From positions 186,001 to 250,000 of the forward strand of contig NZ_PYVZ01000003.1 of assembly GCF_003056405.1 (NCBI RefSeq): 64,000 nucleotides of DNA, in the 5' to 3' direction. This document shows, in pieces, positions 18,542 to 28,475 of this stretch. The notes beneath the pieces are model-generated. The model saw only the letters and a list, made by a program, of their open reading frames with translations, was not told where the DNA came from and did not search any database. Both the position numbers and the translations under genes were made by a program. The stretch comes from Devosia indica. Lineage in GTDB: Bacteria > Pseudomonadota > Alphaproteobacteria > Rhizobiales > Devosiaceae. Position 1 is the first letter of the stretch, and the number at the start of each line of letters is the position of its first letter.

Positions 18542-18892
18542 TCAATAGCCGTTCCTGGCCAGCCATTCGCGCATCCAGGCAATCTCGGCCTCCTGCGCGT
18601 CGATCACCTCTTCAGCGAATGCGCGGACCTCTGGATCGGAGCCATGCTCAAGCACGATCCGCGCCATATCAACCGCACCCTGATGGTGCGGGATCATGCC
18701 ACGAATGAAATCAGCATCGGCATCGCCGGTGTATGCGATGTCCATATCGACATGCATGCGGGCATTGGCATCAATGTAGCCCTGGGTAGCCGGATTCTGA
18801 GACACCATAGCCTCGCCATGGCCCGCGTGTTCCTGGGCGAAGGCCGGAGCCCCAAGCAACATAGTGGCGAGCGCAAAAGCAGCGAATTTCAT
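18542..18892 (-). CDS. DUF305 exported protein, probable copper-linked
   Basis: This is a 116-residue protein with a signal peptide ([18 protein letters not shown], cleavage before QEHAGHGE). One DUF305 domain contains [17 protein letters not shown] and ends IAWMREWL. The His- and Met-containing helices of this family are linked to copper binding or resistance in several bacteria (family knowledge). The ATG at 18892 has AGGAGG 5 bases upstream. The longer frame to 18937 runs into a CueR-like dyad and is rejected. That dyad suggests control by the CueR encoded at 12947. Confidence 0.87.
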   Translation of the reverse strand: MKFAAFALATMLLGAPAFAQEHAGHGEAMVSQNPATQGYIDANARMHVDMDIAYTGDADADFIRGMIPHHQGAVDMARIVLEHGSDPEVRAFAEEVIDAQEAEIAWMREWLARNGY

Positions 18893-18919
18893 TCGGACCT
18901 CCTGAACATGTCGGAGGCA

Positions 18920-18950
18920 CATTTGCAGCCTTCCCAAATGGGAAGGTCAA
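18920..18950 (-). promoter_or_regulatory. CueR-like promoter of the DUF305 gene
   Basis: On the minus strand, TTGACC (18950-18945) leads into ACCTTCCC-ATTT-GGGAAGGC, whose core CCTTCCC/GGGAAGG is a perfect 7-base dyad. A weak -10 (GCAAAT or CAAATG) follows 18-19 bases later. The dyad is one base shorter than the copA one. The -35 overlaps the stop codon of the LacI gene upstream. Confidence 0.65.
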
Positions 18951-19975
18951 GGCTCATTGCTGCGCCATTGCGGCTGGGGCTCGGCCAGGGTCTGCAGGCC
19001 ACCGACGGGCGCCCCGTCGATGCGCAATCGAAGCAGCCTGGTCAGCTCGACACCCGCCCCCACAATGTCTTCCCGCACGCTGTCAAGCCGTGGGAACATG
19101 GTGGGCAGAATGCCCGAGGTCTGCTTGTAGACAAGATGCACATCCTCGCCGATCCCGACACCAGCTTCCATCAGGCCGCCCAGCAAAGCCAGGGCCCGCA
19201 TTTCACTGTCACAGATCACGCCATCGGGGCGATCCGCAGACCGGGAAAGTTCAATGCCCTTTGCGCGCATTTCGGCCGGCGTCAGGCCAACGGTGCGCTC
19301 GAGCAACGTGGTTTCGATCCCGTTGCGCGCGGCGGCCTTATGAAAGGCCGTGACAATGTTATGGTAGTTGGTGGTGCTGTCGTCGCCTATCACCAGAAGC
19401 ACCCTATGGCAGCCCTTGCCGGCCAGCCGTTCCACCGCAAGTGTGGCGAAGGCCTCGGCATGAAAATCGTGGTAAGGGTGCGGGGTGAAGAACTCGGTTC
19501 GCCCGTGGCTGACGAAGGGGAAGTCGGCATCCACCATCATCTGCACCCTGGGGTCGCGCGGACCGGTATGGGTTATGATCACCCCGTCTGCCGTGCGATT
19601 TTCCAGAATGTAGCGGATCGTGTCGGTGGAATGCCGGTCGAATTCGGGCGTCACATTCAGATGGTACGGCGTCCCCTGCAGGGCCTGACCGATCCCCTGG
19701 ATCATCTGGCGGGCAAAATCGATTGAATCTTCGGCGCCATCCAGCACCAGGGCCAGCACATTGGTCTTGCCGGTGCGCAGACGCACCCCCGCCCTGTCGG
19801 GCACATAGCCCAGCGCCTTGGCAGCCGCGGCCACCTTGTCGCGGGTTTCCTGCTTGAGCGTCGTCCCACCCCGCAGCGAGAGCGAGACCGTGGACAGGCT
19901 CAGCCCGGTGGCCTCAGCGATGGTTTTCAGTGTGACGCGCCCCTTGGCCGAAGGCCCGGGCCTGTTCTTGTGCAT
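18947..19975 (-). CDS. LacI-family regulator of the mannoside operon
   Basis: This is a 342-residue LacI/GalR regulator. The helix-turn-helix VTLKTIAEATGLSLSTVSLSL near residue 14 is followed by the ligand core with GVIITHTGPRDPRVQMM. It diverges from the maltose-type importer and alpha-mannosidase operon. Two near-identical operators, TGCAACGATGCA and TGCAACGTTGCA, lie in the gap, 121 bases apart. It probably represses that operon until a mannoside or mannose derivative binds (inference). Its stop codon lies inside the -35 of the next promoter downstream, an unusually tight layout. Confidence 0.9.
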   Translation of the reverse strand: MHKNRPGPSAKGRVTLKTIAEATGLSLSTVSLSLRGGTTLKQETRDKVAAAAKALGYVPDRAGVRLRTGKTNVLALVLDGAEDSIDFARQMIQGIGQALQGTPYHLNVTPEFDRHSTDTIRYILENRTADGVIITHTGPRDPRVQMMVDADFPFVSHGRTEFFTPHPYHDFHAEAFATLAVERLAGKGCHRVLLVIGDDSTTNYHNIVTAFHKAAARNGIETTLLERTVGLTPAEMRAKGIELSRSADRPDGVICDSEMRALALLGGLMEAGVGIGEDVHLVYKQTSGILPTMFPRLDSVREDIVGAGVELTRLLRLRIDGAPVGGLQTLAEPQPQWRSNEP

Positions 19976-20037
19976 GCGGCAAAGTCCCCTGACAGCCTAC
20001 ATAGCAGAGCCGGGCGCCTGAGTGTACCGAACTTTGA

Positions 20038-20049
20038 TGCAACGATGCA
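20038..20049. promoter_or_regulatory. LacI operator, distal (one mismatch)
   Basis: TGCAACGATGCA differs at one base from the perfect palindrome at 20159-20170. It is 63 bases upstream of the LacI start and so may mediate autoregulation. Confidence 0.65.
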
Positions 20050-20158
20050 AACGTTACAAGTCCGGAAAGCCAACAGCATGAAAGCACCACAAGCTATTGT
20101 TGTGCATGGATTTCATGAACTTTTGCTCGCAACAAAGAGAATCCATGCAATGTCAAAT

Positions 20159-20170
20159 TGCAACGTTGCA
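20159..20170. promoter_or_regulatory. LacI operator, proximal (perfect palindrome)
   Basis: TGCAACGTTGCA is a 12-base perfect palindrome with the central CG usual for LacI-family sites. It is 86 bases upstream of the binding-protein start. With the copy 121 bases away it could support looping. Confidence 0.78.
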
Positions 20171-20256
20171 TGCAATGTGCTTAGTTGGGCTCATACGCCG
20201 GAAGAGGAGCCGGCGCCTGCCGCAGCCGCGGGGGGCAACATCACAGGGAGGTGTGT

Positions 20257-21573
20257 ATGCTTAAGAAAGTTCTGCTGGGGAGCGTTGCTGCCCTGGCCAT
20301 GACGAGTGCCCTTTCGGCGCCGGCACGGGCTGAAGTCTCGTTCATGTATGCCGAATGGATTGCCGCATTGGTCGAGCCGGGCATTGAGGCCTTTGAGGCC
20401 GAAACCGGCGAAACGGTCAACGCCATCAAGCTGCCCGGACAGGGCTATGACCAGCGCATCGCGCTGGACCTCTCGGCGGGCACGGCTGCCGATGTCAACC
20501 TGATGGACAGCTTCATGGTGTCCGAGCTGGCCTCGGCCGGCTATCTGCATCCCCTCGACGAGCTGCTCGCCGGCTGGGATCAGTTCCAATATTACATGCC
20601 GGGTCTGCTCGAGGTCGCGTCTTATCAAGGCCAGGTCTATGCCCTGCCCACCGACACCGATGTGCGCATGCTCTGGTATGACCTGTCGAATTTCGAGAAG
20701 GCCGGCATTCCCACCCCTTGGGAACCCAAGACATGGGATGACGTGCTCGACGCCGCCCAGAAGCTCAAGGATGCAGGCGTCCGCTATCCGTTCCAGCTTC
20801 CCGCAGGCACCAAGCAGGCAGAAGCCGCCACCATGCAGGGCGTCTATATGGCGCTGCTTGGCGCCGATGTTCCCGAGGGCGACCGCAATCGCCTGCTGAA
20901 CCGCGAAACAGGTCAGTGGATTGGCGACAGCCCCGCCCTGCGCCGCACGTTCGACCTGTTCCACCAGGTTTATGTCGAGCGCGAGCTGAACACGGCGGAG
21001 CTGAACTATGCCACCGATATCGGGGCTGCGGTGCGCGCTGCCCTGGCGGCCGATGAACTGGGCATTCTGGCCTCCGGGTCCTGGGAAGATGCGTGTCTTT
21101 GGGACTGCAACAATCCACCCAGCCGGGAAGAGCGAGACGCCACAGTCGCGTGGACGCCATGGCCCGGTTCGGGCGTCGAGGGTGCCAAGACCACGACCAA
21201 TATCTCAGGCGGGTGGACGATCGGCATCAATGCCAATGCGGCCGACAAGGACATGGCCTTCAAGCTGATCACCTCGATCTTTGACGAGGGCAATTTCAAG
21301 GCATGGACGCTGGCCAATCACCGCATGGCGGTACGGACCGATATTTCGGAATCCCCCGAATATACTGCCGATCCGTTCCTGGCTGAGGCCACCAAGCTGG
21401 CCGCGGACACGACCGGCCGTGACACGGTGCCGGGTTACCAGACCGTCTCGGCCCTGATCCAGCAGGCGACTGCCGACATTCTGGATGGCGTGCCGCCTGA
21501 TGAAGTGGTCCAGGAATATCACGACGCGCTGGTCGACGAGTTCGGCGAGGAAAACGTCGTCACTTACGAGTAA
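20257..21573 (+). CDS. Maltose-family ABC importer substrate-binding protein
   Basis: This 438-residue periplasmic binding protein has a signal peptide (LKKVLLGSVAALAMTSALSAPARA-E). Its SBP_bac_1 fold shows EVASYQGQVYALPTDTDVRMLWYD and NISGGWTIGINANAADKD. It should deliver an oligosaccharide or glycoside to the two permeases downstream. The ATG at 20257 has GGGAGG 5 bases upstream and is followed at once by the signal peptide. Because an alpha-mannosidase is in the same operon, mannosides are the best guess for the ligand (inference). A partial terminator follows, as is common after binding-protein genes. Confidence 0.92.
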   Translation: MLKKVLLGSVAALAMTSALSAPARAEVSFMYAEWIAALVEPGIEAFEAETGETVNAIKLPGQGYDQRIALDLSAGTAADVNLMDSFMVSELASAGYLHPLDELLAGWDQFQYYMPGLLEVASYQGQVYALPTDTDVRMLWYDLSNFEKAGIPTPWEPKTWDDVLDAAQKLKDAGVRYPFQLPAGTKQAEAATMQGVYMALLGADVPEGDRNRLLNRETGQWIGDSPALRRTFDLFHQVYVERELNTAELNYATDIGAAVRAALAADELGILASGSWEDACLWDCNNPPSREERDATVAWTPWPGSGVEGAKTTTNISGGWTIGINANAADKDMAFKLITSIFDEGNFKAWTLANHRMAVRTDISESPEYTADPFLAEATKLAADTTGRDTVPGYQTVSALIQQATADILDGVPPDEVVQEYHDALVDEFGEENVVTYE

Positions 21574-21584
21574 CCTGACCAACT

Positions 21585-21629
21585 GCCGGCGGCATCTCCT
21601 GTCCTCCAGATGTCGCCGGTCTTCTTTTT
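21585..21629 (+). terminator. Intra-operon attenuator after the binding-protein gene
   Basis: CCGGCGGCATCT (21586-21597) pairs with AGATGTCGCCGG (21608-21619), 12 pairs with one wobble, followed by TCTTCTTTTT. It lies between the binding protein and the first permease, so it probably lowers expression of the distal genes rather than ending the operon. Confidence 0.75.
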
Positions 21630-21696
21630 CCAGCCGTCCGCCGCTGCGTTCCGCCGAGGTCGCCGCGGGTGCAAACAGCCCAGCCAAGAGGCGTCG

Positions 21697-22587
21697 ATGA
21701 AAAACCAGGCCAATCCCTGGCTCACCAGCAATTTGTGGGTCCTTGGGCTGGGCATGCTGCCCGCCATCCTGCTGATCGGCATCCTGCTTTATTTCACCGC
21801 CTGGGCATTTGCCTTCAGCTTCACCGATCTGGCCCTGGTGGGGCGCAAGAGCGTGGAATGGAGCTGGGTGGGCCTGGAAAACTTCGAGCGCCTGTTCACG
21901 CGCCGGGGTTTCCTCGAATCCTTGTGGACCACCGTCATTTTCGTCTTTTTCTCGGCCATTGTCGGCCAGTCGGTGCTGGGCTTCTTGCTCGCGGCGGCCT
22001 TGCGCGGATCGCGCTCTATGCTGCGCAGCGTGGTGGAAGTCTGCATCATGCTGGGCTGGCTGCTGCCCGATATCGTCGCGGCTTTCCTCTGGTCGGCGAC
22101 CACGGCACAGACCGGGCTGATCAATCAGCTCATCATCACGCCGCTGGGCCTGCCACCGGTCAATTTCATCAATGATTACGCCCTGCCCGTCGTCACCATT
22201 GCCAATATCTGGAAAGGCACCGCCTGGTCCTATCTGCTGTTCTCGGCGGCCCTGGATTCGGTCAGCCGCGAGGTGGTCGAGGCCGCCAAGGTCGATGGCG
22301 CGACGCCGCTGCAACGGATCTGGCTGGTGCAATTGCCGATCATCCGGCCGCATATCGCCACCAATATGCTGTTCATCACCATCTGGACCTTCACCTATTT
22401 CCCGCTGATTTTCGCCATGACCGGCGGCGGGCCGGGCCGGCAGACCGAGACGCTCGCCGTGTTCCTCTACAATCAGAGCTTTGCGCGCGGCAATCTCGGC
22501 TTCGGCTCGGCAATCTCGGTCGCCATGCTCGCCATTGTGGGCTTCCTGTCCCTGTTCTATCTGCGCCTGTTGCGGGAGCCCAAATAA
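21697..22587 (+). CDS. Maltose-family ABC importer permease (MalF-like)
   Basis: This 296-residue inner-membrane protein has about six spans and the permease motif EAAKVDGATPLQRIWLVQLP near residue 213, which docks the ATPase. TGGGPGRQTETLAVFLYNQSF is typical of this family. The ATG at 21697 has AAGAGG upstream; the frame continues through the attenuator without a suitable start. It forms the channel with the next gene. Confidence 0.92.
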   Translation: MKNQANPWLTSNLWVLGLGMLPAILLIGILLYFTAWAFAFSFTDLALVGRKSVEWSWVGLENFERLFTRRGFLESLWTTVIFVFFSAIVGQSVLGFLLAAALRGSRSMLRSVVEVCIMLGWLLPDIVAAFLWSATTAQTGLINQLIITPLGLPPVNFINDYALPVVTIANIWKGTAWSYLLFSAALDSVSREVVEAAKVDGATPLQRIWLVQLPIIRPHIATNMLFITIWTFTYFPLIFAMTGGGPGRQTETLAVFLYNQSFARGNLGFGSAISVAMLAIVGFLSLFYLRLLREPK

Positions 22588-23400
22588 ATGGAATCCACCC
22601 AACCCTCCCGCCTAACTGCCATTGCCCTGACTTTCATGGCCGTGATCTGGGTCAGCCCGTTTTCCTGGCTCATCCTGAATGCCTTCAACCCGCTCTCGAC
22701 GGGCCAGCTCGAGATCCCCAGCGTTGTCGGGCTCGACAATTTCGGCGAGGCGATCAGCGGCAATGCGGGGCGGCAGTTCGTCAATTCCATGCTGATTGCG
22801 GCGGGCACGGCCACACTCAGCGTCGTGGTCGGCATTTCCGCTGCCTATCCGCTGTCGCGTCTCAAAATCCCGGGCCGCAATGCCTTTCTCTGGGCCCTGG
22901 TGCTGCTGCGCATGCTGCCGGCGGCGGGCGTATTGGTGCCGCTTTATTTCACTGCGCAGCGTACCGGCCTGCTCAACCAGCTCGGCGTCATCATCGCGTT
23001 GACCATTCTCAACCTGCCCTTCACCCTGCTGCTGCTGAAGAATTTCTTCGACACCGTGCCGATCGAGCTTGAGGAAGCAGCCTATGTGGAGGGCGCCAGC
23101 CTTTTCCAGATTGTCACAAGAATCGTGTTGCCCATGTCGAGGGCCGGGATTGCGGTGGTCTGGTTCTTCAGCTTCACCGGCGCCTGGAATGAATTCCTGC
23201 TGCCGTTGATCTTTGCGCGCGTGCAGGATGCCTTCCCCATGTCGGTGGGGCTCTACGCTGCTTTCGGGCAGCAGGGCGCCATCAATTACGGGTTCCTGAC
23301 GGCCTTTTCAATCATCTACGCTGCGCCGGCGGTCGGCGTGTATTTCTTGTTGCGGCGGAACATGAACACAGGGTTCGCCGGTGTCGGAGTCAAAGGATGA
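22588..23400 (+). CDS. Maltose-family ABC importer permease (MalG-like)
   Basis: This 270-residue membrane protein has about six spans, the docking loop EEAAYVEGASLFQIVTRIVLP near residue 160 and a C-terminal hydrophobic span ending VGVYFLLRRNM. Its ATG directly follows the stop of the preceding permease with no gap, and its own stop overlaps the mannosidase start (ATGA). It is the second half of the sugar channel. Confidence 0.92.
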   Translation: MESTQPSRLTAIALTFMAVIWVSPFSWLILNAFNPLSTGQLEIPSVVGLDNFGEAISGNAGRQFVNSMLIAAGTATLSVVVGISAAYPLSRLKIPGRNAFLWALVLLRMLPAAGVLVPLYFTAQRTGLLNQLGVIIALTILNLPFTLLLLKNFFDTVPIELEEAAYVEGASLFQIVTRIVLPMSRAGIAVVWFFSFTGAWNEFLLPLIFARVQDAFPMSVGLYAAFGQQGAINYGFLTAFSIIYAAPAVGVYFLLRRNMNTGFAGVGVKG

Positions 23401-26400
23401 CCTATTCCAATCCCCTCTCGTCCAAACTGGGTTTGCTGGACGATGATCTGAAACAAGAGGGCAAGCTGCTGCGCCTGTGCGCGGACCTGGAAAAGAAAAT
23501 CCGGACGCCACTCAAGGATGTACCGTTCCAATGGCATGTGCAGCGTGCCGATCATTTCTCGTCTGCTGACGCGCTCGGGGCCGATTGGCGCGGTTGGGAG
23601 CCGTTTGGCCGCCATTCGGTCTGGGGCAAACGTCAGGAACACACCTGGTTCGCTGCCGAGATTACCGTGCCCGAAGAAGCGCGCGGCAAAGTCTTCGTCG
23701 CCCATTTCACTAGCCAGTGGCAGGACCGCCCCGGCTCGACCGACCCGCAGTGTCTTGCCTATCTCGACGGCAAGATTGCCCAGGCGCTGGACGGCAACCA
23801 CACCGAACTGGTGATCGAGCGCGACGCCGTGCCCGGCAACAAGCACATCCTGCTGGTTAACGCCTTCACCTTCTTCGACCGGCCTCTGGTCGGGTTCGAG
23901 GTGGATTTCTTCATTCGCAACGAGCGGGCGGAAAAGCTCTATTACGACCTGCAGACGCCGGTGGACGTCGCCATTCTGCTGCAGCAGAACGATCCGCGTC
24001 GCCACGCTATTCTCAATATCGTGCAGCGCGCATTGCGGGCACTGGACCGGCGCGACGGGCATACCGACGCTTTCGAGGCCGGCCTGCCGGAAGCCGAGAA
24101 GATTGCCGAGGAAATCTACGATCTCGTCGACACCGAGGTGCAGCCGCAGATCACCGCTGTCGGCTCGACCCATCTCGATGTGGGCTGGCTCTGGCGGGTC
24201 ATGCACACCCGCGACAAGACCGGTCGCAGCTTTGCCACGGTGCTCAACCTGATGGAGGAGTATCCGCAGTTCGTCTTCATGTACAACCAGTCGGTGCTCT
24301 TCGATTTCCTCAAAAAGGACTACCCGGAAATCTGGGATCGGATGATGGCGCGGATCAAGTCCGGCCAGTTCGAGATCGAAGGCGCCATGTGGGTGGAGCC
24401 GGACGTCAATATCGCCTCGGGCGAGAGCCTGGTTCGCCAGATCATGCGTGGCCGGCGCTTTCATCTCGAACATTTCGGGGTCGATCCCAAGACCGTCTGG
24501 TTGCCCGATACTTTCGGCTATTCGGCCAATCTGCCGCAGATCATGGACAAGTCGGGGCTCAAATACTTCGTCACGTCCAAGCTGAGCTGGAACGATACCG
24601 ACCGACACCCCTATGACACCTTCTTCTGGCGCGGCATTGACGGCACCACCACCAAGGCACAGCTCATTACCGCCCAGAAATATGACAGCGAGCAGATCTT
24701 CACGACCTACAATGGTGACCTCTCGGTGTCGGAAACCATGGGCGCCTGGAAGCGGTACGAGCCCAAGGCCGCCTATGACGAGGTCGTCATGTCCTATGGC
24801 TATGGCGACGGCGGCGGCGGTCCGACCCGCGCGATGATTGAGCGCGGCACGCGGTTGGAACGGGGCATTCCCGGCGCGCCCAGGGTCAAGCTTGAAGGTA
24901 TCGTCCCCTTCCTCGATCGGCTGGGCAAGAAGATGGACGCAGAGCCTGGCAGGTTCCCGGTGTGGAATGGCGAGCTTTACCTGCAATATCACCGCGGCAC
25001 GCTGACTTCGGTTGCCAAGAACAAGGCCAATAACCGCAATTCGGAGCGGCGCCTGCGCGAGCTGGAGATGCTCGGGGCCATTGCCCTGGCAACAGAAGGC
25101 CACGCCTATCCCAGCGAGGCGCTGGCCGAGTTCTGGGAACTGGTGCTGATCAACCAGTTCCACGACATCCTGCCGGGCACCTCGATCCCGGAAGTCTATG
25201 TCGACAGCGACGCCGAATATGGCCGCATCTTCTCGACCCTGGATTCTGCCAATGGCCCCTGGCACGCTGCGGCGCAGGCCGCAACGAAGCCGGGCGCCGA
25301 CCAGTTGCGGCTGATCAACTTCACCAGCCAGACCCGCTCGGGTCTGGTGCATCTGGGCGCCGAAATCCCCGCGGACGCGGCGCTCGCCACTGCTTCGGGC
25401 ACCCAGCCGGTGCAAAAGATCACCCGTGCCGATGGATCGACCGATATGGTTGCGGTGGTCGCCGATCTGGCCCCGCTCGGCTGGAACGGGGCGCAGCTCG
25501 TCTCGGGCGGCTCATCGGCCAATAGCGAACTTTCCGTCTCGGCAAGCCATCTTGAAAATGCGCTGATCCGCGTTGCCTTCGACGAGAAGGGCGAGATCAC
25601 TTCCGTCTTCGACAAGACGCGCAATCGCGAAACCCTTGCTCCCGGTGCCAAGGCCAATCGCCTTATCGCCTACGAAGACAAGCCCATGGAGTGGGATGCC
25701 TGGGATATCGATCGCTATTTCGAGGAGCAGTCCTGGCCGCTCGCTGATGGCAAGGCCGAGATCTCCGTGGTGGAGACCGGTCCGCATCGCGCGGCAATCC
25801 GCGTCGAGCGATCGTACCAGAAGTCGAAGATTGTTCAGGTGATCTCCCTGACAACCGGTGAGCGACAGGTGGAATTCGACACCTTCATCGATTGGCAGGA
25901 GCGCGCTCAGGTCATCAAGGCGCAGTTCGGGTTTGATCTCAATATCAGCGAAATTCGCTCCGAAATCGCCTTCGGCCATGTCACGCGGCCAACCCATCGC
26001 AACACCACCTGGGACCGCGCGCGGTTCGAAGCCTCGATGCATCGCTGGGTGGATATTTCGGAGGCTGATTTCGGCATCGCCCTGCTCAACGACAGTAAAT
26101 ATGCCTATGACTGCCACGAGCAATCGGTGCGGCTGACCCTGGTACGCGGCTCGACCTTCCCCGATCCCGATGCCGATCTCGGCGAGCACCGCATCCGCTA
26201 TGCCATGTTCGTGCATGAGGGCGTGGCGGATCTGGCTGAGGTCCATTGCGCGGCAGAGCGGTTCAACAATCCGGTGGCCGTCATCGGTTCGCGCACTGTT
26301 GCCACAACAATGGCAGGCGCGTTCGCCCAGTTCAGCCTCGCCTCGGTCGATGCACCCAATGTCACCATCGAGACGGTCAAGAAGGCTGAGAAGTCCGATG

Positions 26401-26594
26401 CCATCGTGCTGCGCATATTCGAGCACGCCAATATCCGCGCCGATGCGACCATCAGCTTTGGCCTGCCGGTCAAATCGGCGCGCATCGTCAATCTGATGGA
26501 AGAAGGCGAAGCGCAGCCGCTTGAGGTCAAGGACAACAGCGTCGCCCTCAAGTTGCGGCCGTTCGAAATCGCAACCCTGATGATCGAGACCTGA
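23397..26594 (+). CDS. Alpha-mannosidase, glycoside hydrolase family 38
   Basis: This 1065-residue cytoplasmic enzyme has no signal peptide and the normal bacterial GH38 length. The zinc-binding segment GSTHLDVGWLWRV is near residue 256. The nucleophile segment TVWLPDTFGYSANLPQI has its Asp near residue 371. GH38 enzymes release alpha-linked mannose from mannosides and N-glycan fragments with retention of configuration (family knowledge). Its start overlaps the permease stop, and the ATPase gene of the same importer follows 10 bases later. This makes import followed by cytoplasmic cleavage of a mannoside the most natural reading. Confidence 0.93.
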   Translation: MTYSNPLSSKLGLLDDDLKQEGKLLRLCADLEKKIRTPLKDVPFQWHVQRADHFSSADALGADWRGWEPFGRHSVWGKRQEHTWFAAEITVPEEARGKVFVAHFTSQWQDRPGSTDPQCLAYLDGKIAQALDGNHTELVIERDAVPGNKHILLVNAFTFFDRPLVGFEVDFFIRNERAEKLYYDLQTPVDVAILLQQNDPRRHAILNIVQRALRALDRRDGHTDAFEAGLPEAEKIAEEIYDLVDTEVQPQITAVGSTHLDVGWLWRVMHTRDKTGRSFATVLNLMEEYPQFVFMYNQSVLFDFLKKDYPEIWDRMMARIKSGQFEIEGAMWVEPDVNIASGESLVRQIMRGRRFHLEHFGVDPKTVWLPDTFGYSANLPQIMDKSGLKYFVTSKLSWNDTDRHPYDTFFWRGIDGTTTKAQLITAQKYDSEQIFTTYNGDLSVSETMGAWKRYEPKAAYDEVVMSYGYGDGGGGPTRAMIERGTRLERGIPGAPRVKLEGIVPFLDRLGKKMDAEPGRFPVWNGELYLQYHRGTLTSVAKNKANNRNSERRLRELEMLGAIALATEGHAYPSEALAEFWELVLINQFHDILPGTSIPEVYVDSDAEYGRIFSTLDSANGPWHAAAQAATKPGADQLRLINFTSQTRSGLVHLGAEIPADAALATASGTQPVQKITRADGSTDMVAVVADLAPLGWNGAQLVSGGSSANSELSVSASHLENALIRVAFDEKGEITSVFDKTRNRETLAPGAKANRLIAYEDKPMEWDAWDIDRYFEEQSWPLADGKAEISVVETGPHRAAIRVERSYQKSKIVQVISLTTGERQVEFDTFIDWQERAQVIKAQFGFDLNISEIRSEIAFGHVTRPTHRNTTWDRARFEASMHRWVDISEADFGIALLNDSKYAYDCHEQSVRLTLVRGSTFPDPDADLGEHRIRYAMFVHEGVADLAEVHCAAERFNNPVAVIGSRTVATTMAGAFAQFSLASVDAPNVTIETVKKAEKSDAIVLRIFEHANIRADATISFGLPVKSARIVNLMEEGEAQPLEVKDNSVALKLRPFEIATLMIET

Positions 26595-26604
26595 GGAGGC
26601 GCAA

Positions 26605-27660
<1,056 letters not shown>

Positions 27661-27665
27661 TCCAG

Positions 27666-28475
27666 TCAGCCCAACTCGAGGCTGGTGACGGCGAACACGC
27701 GGTCCAGGTCGACCGTCGGCGGTGTGCCCCGATACATGCGCGCGGTGCGAAAGCCGGGCATGAAACCGCGTTGTCTTAGGGCGTCGGTGAAAGCCGGCTG
27801 TGTTTCGGGCACGTCGAGACTGACCGGGCCCGAGAAACGGTCGAGAAGCACAGTGGCCGCAGAAGCGTCTTCGGCAAAGAGCGGGCCGATCTTGGACCCT
27901 TCCCAGCAGGGCCGGATCACCGCCCAGGCGCGGATATGGCCCTTGTGCTCCAGGACGGCAGTCAGATGTGGCGGGGCGACCCAGCGTTGCAAGAAGTCCG
28001 GCCGCGGCGCAGGGAAACAGGCCTGTTCCAGAGTGTCGATCTCCGCCGTTCCGGCGAGCGGGCGAACATCGCGCGGCGCCGGTTGGCCTGGCAGAACGCC
28101 GGACCAACGGACGCTCTCATAGGCCGGCTCAAAGCCCATCTGCCGGTAGTTGGACTGTTGTTCGGGCACACCGTCGAGGCCGATCGTACGATCGCCCAGA
28201 TAGGCCATGCCGGCGTCCCAGACGGCCCGGCCATAGCCCCTGCCCCGGAATTCAGGGTGGCAGATATAGAGCCCGAGAAATCCGAAATGGTTGTCATAGG
28301 CCACGACCGAAATGCCGGCGACCATACGGTCACCGACAAAGGCGCCAAGAAAGCCGTTTGGATCGGCGGCCTGGAAGGCCGGCGCGTCAGCCAAGCCAGG
28401 ATTCCAGCCTTCATGAGCAGCCCAGTCGATCAGGGTCTGGATGTTTTCAATATCGAGGGTGCGGATGTCCATCAT
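27666..28475 (-). CDS. GNAT-family N-acetyltransferase with C-terminal extension
   Basis: This is a 269-residue protein. The N-terminal GNAT domain has the acetyl-CoA loop in GLYICHPEFRGRGYGRAVWDAGM near residue 67. A second half (from about residue 130, with ARMYRG near the end) resembles the C-terminal domain seen in YitH/Acetyltransf_18-type proteins. The substrate is unknown. It overlaps the upstream racemase gene by four bases (ATGA), so it belongs to the polyamine-type importer operon and may acetylate the imported compound or a product of it (inference). Confidence 0.85.
   Translation of the reverse strand: MMDIRTLDIENIQTLIDWAAHEGWNPGLADAPAFQAADPNGFLGAFVGDRMVAGISVVAYDNHFGFLGLYICHPEFRGRGYGRAVWDAGMAYLGDRTIGLDGVPEQQSNYRQMGFEPAYESVRWSGVLPGQPAPRDVRPLAGTAEIDTLEQACFPAPRPDFLQRWVAPPHLTAVLEHKGHIRAWAVIRPCWEGSKIGPLFAEDASAATVLLDRFSGPVSLDVPETQPAFTDALRQRGFMPGFRTARMYRGTPPTVDLDRVFAVTSLELG

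Noticed and set aside
18893..18937. A longer N-terminus for the DUF305 protein
   Set aside because: It overlaps the CueR-like promoter and would bury the signal peptide. AGGAGG precedes the ATG at 18892.
23316..25415. A 699-codon open frame antisense to the alpha-mannosidase
   Set aside because: It mirrors the coding frame of a clear GH38 gene with all motifs. The antisense product has no recognisable domain.
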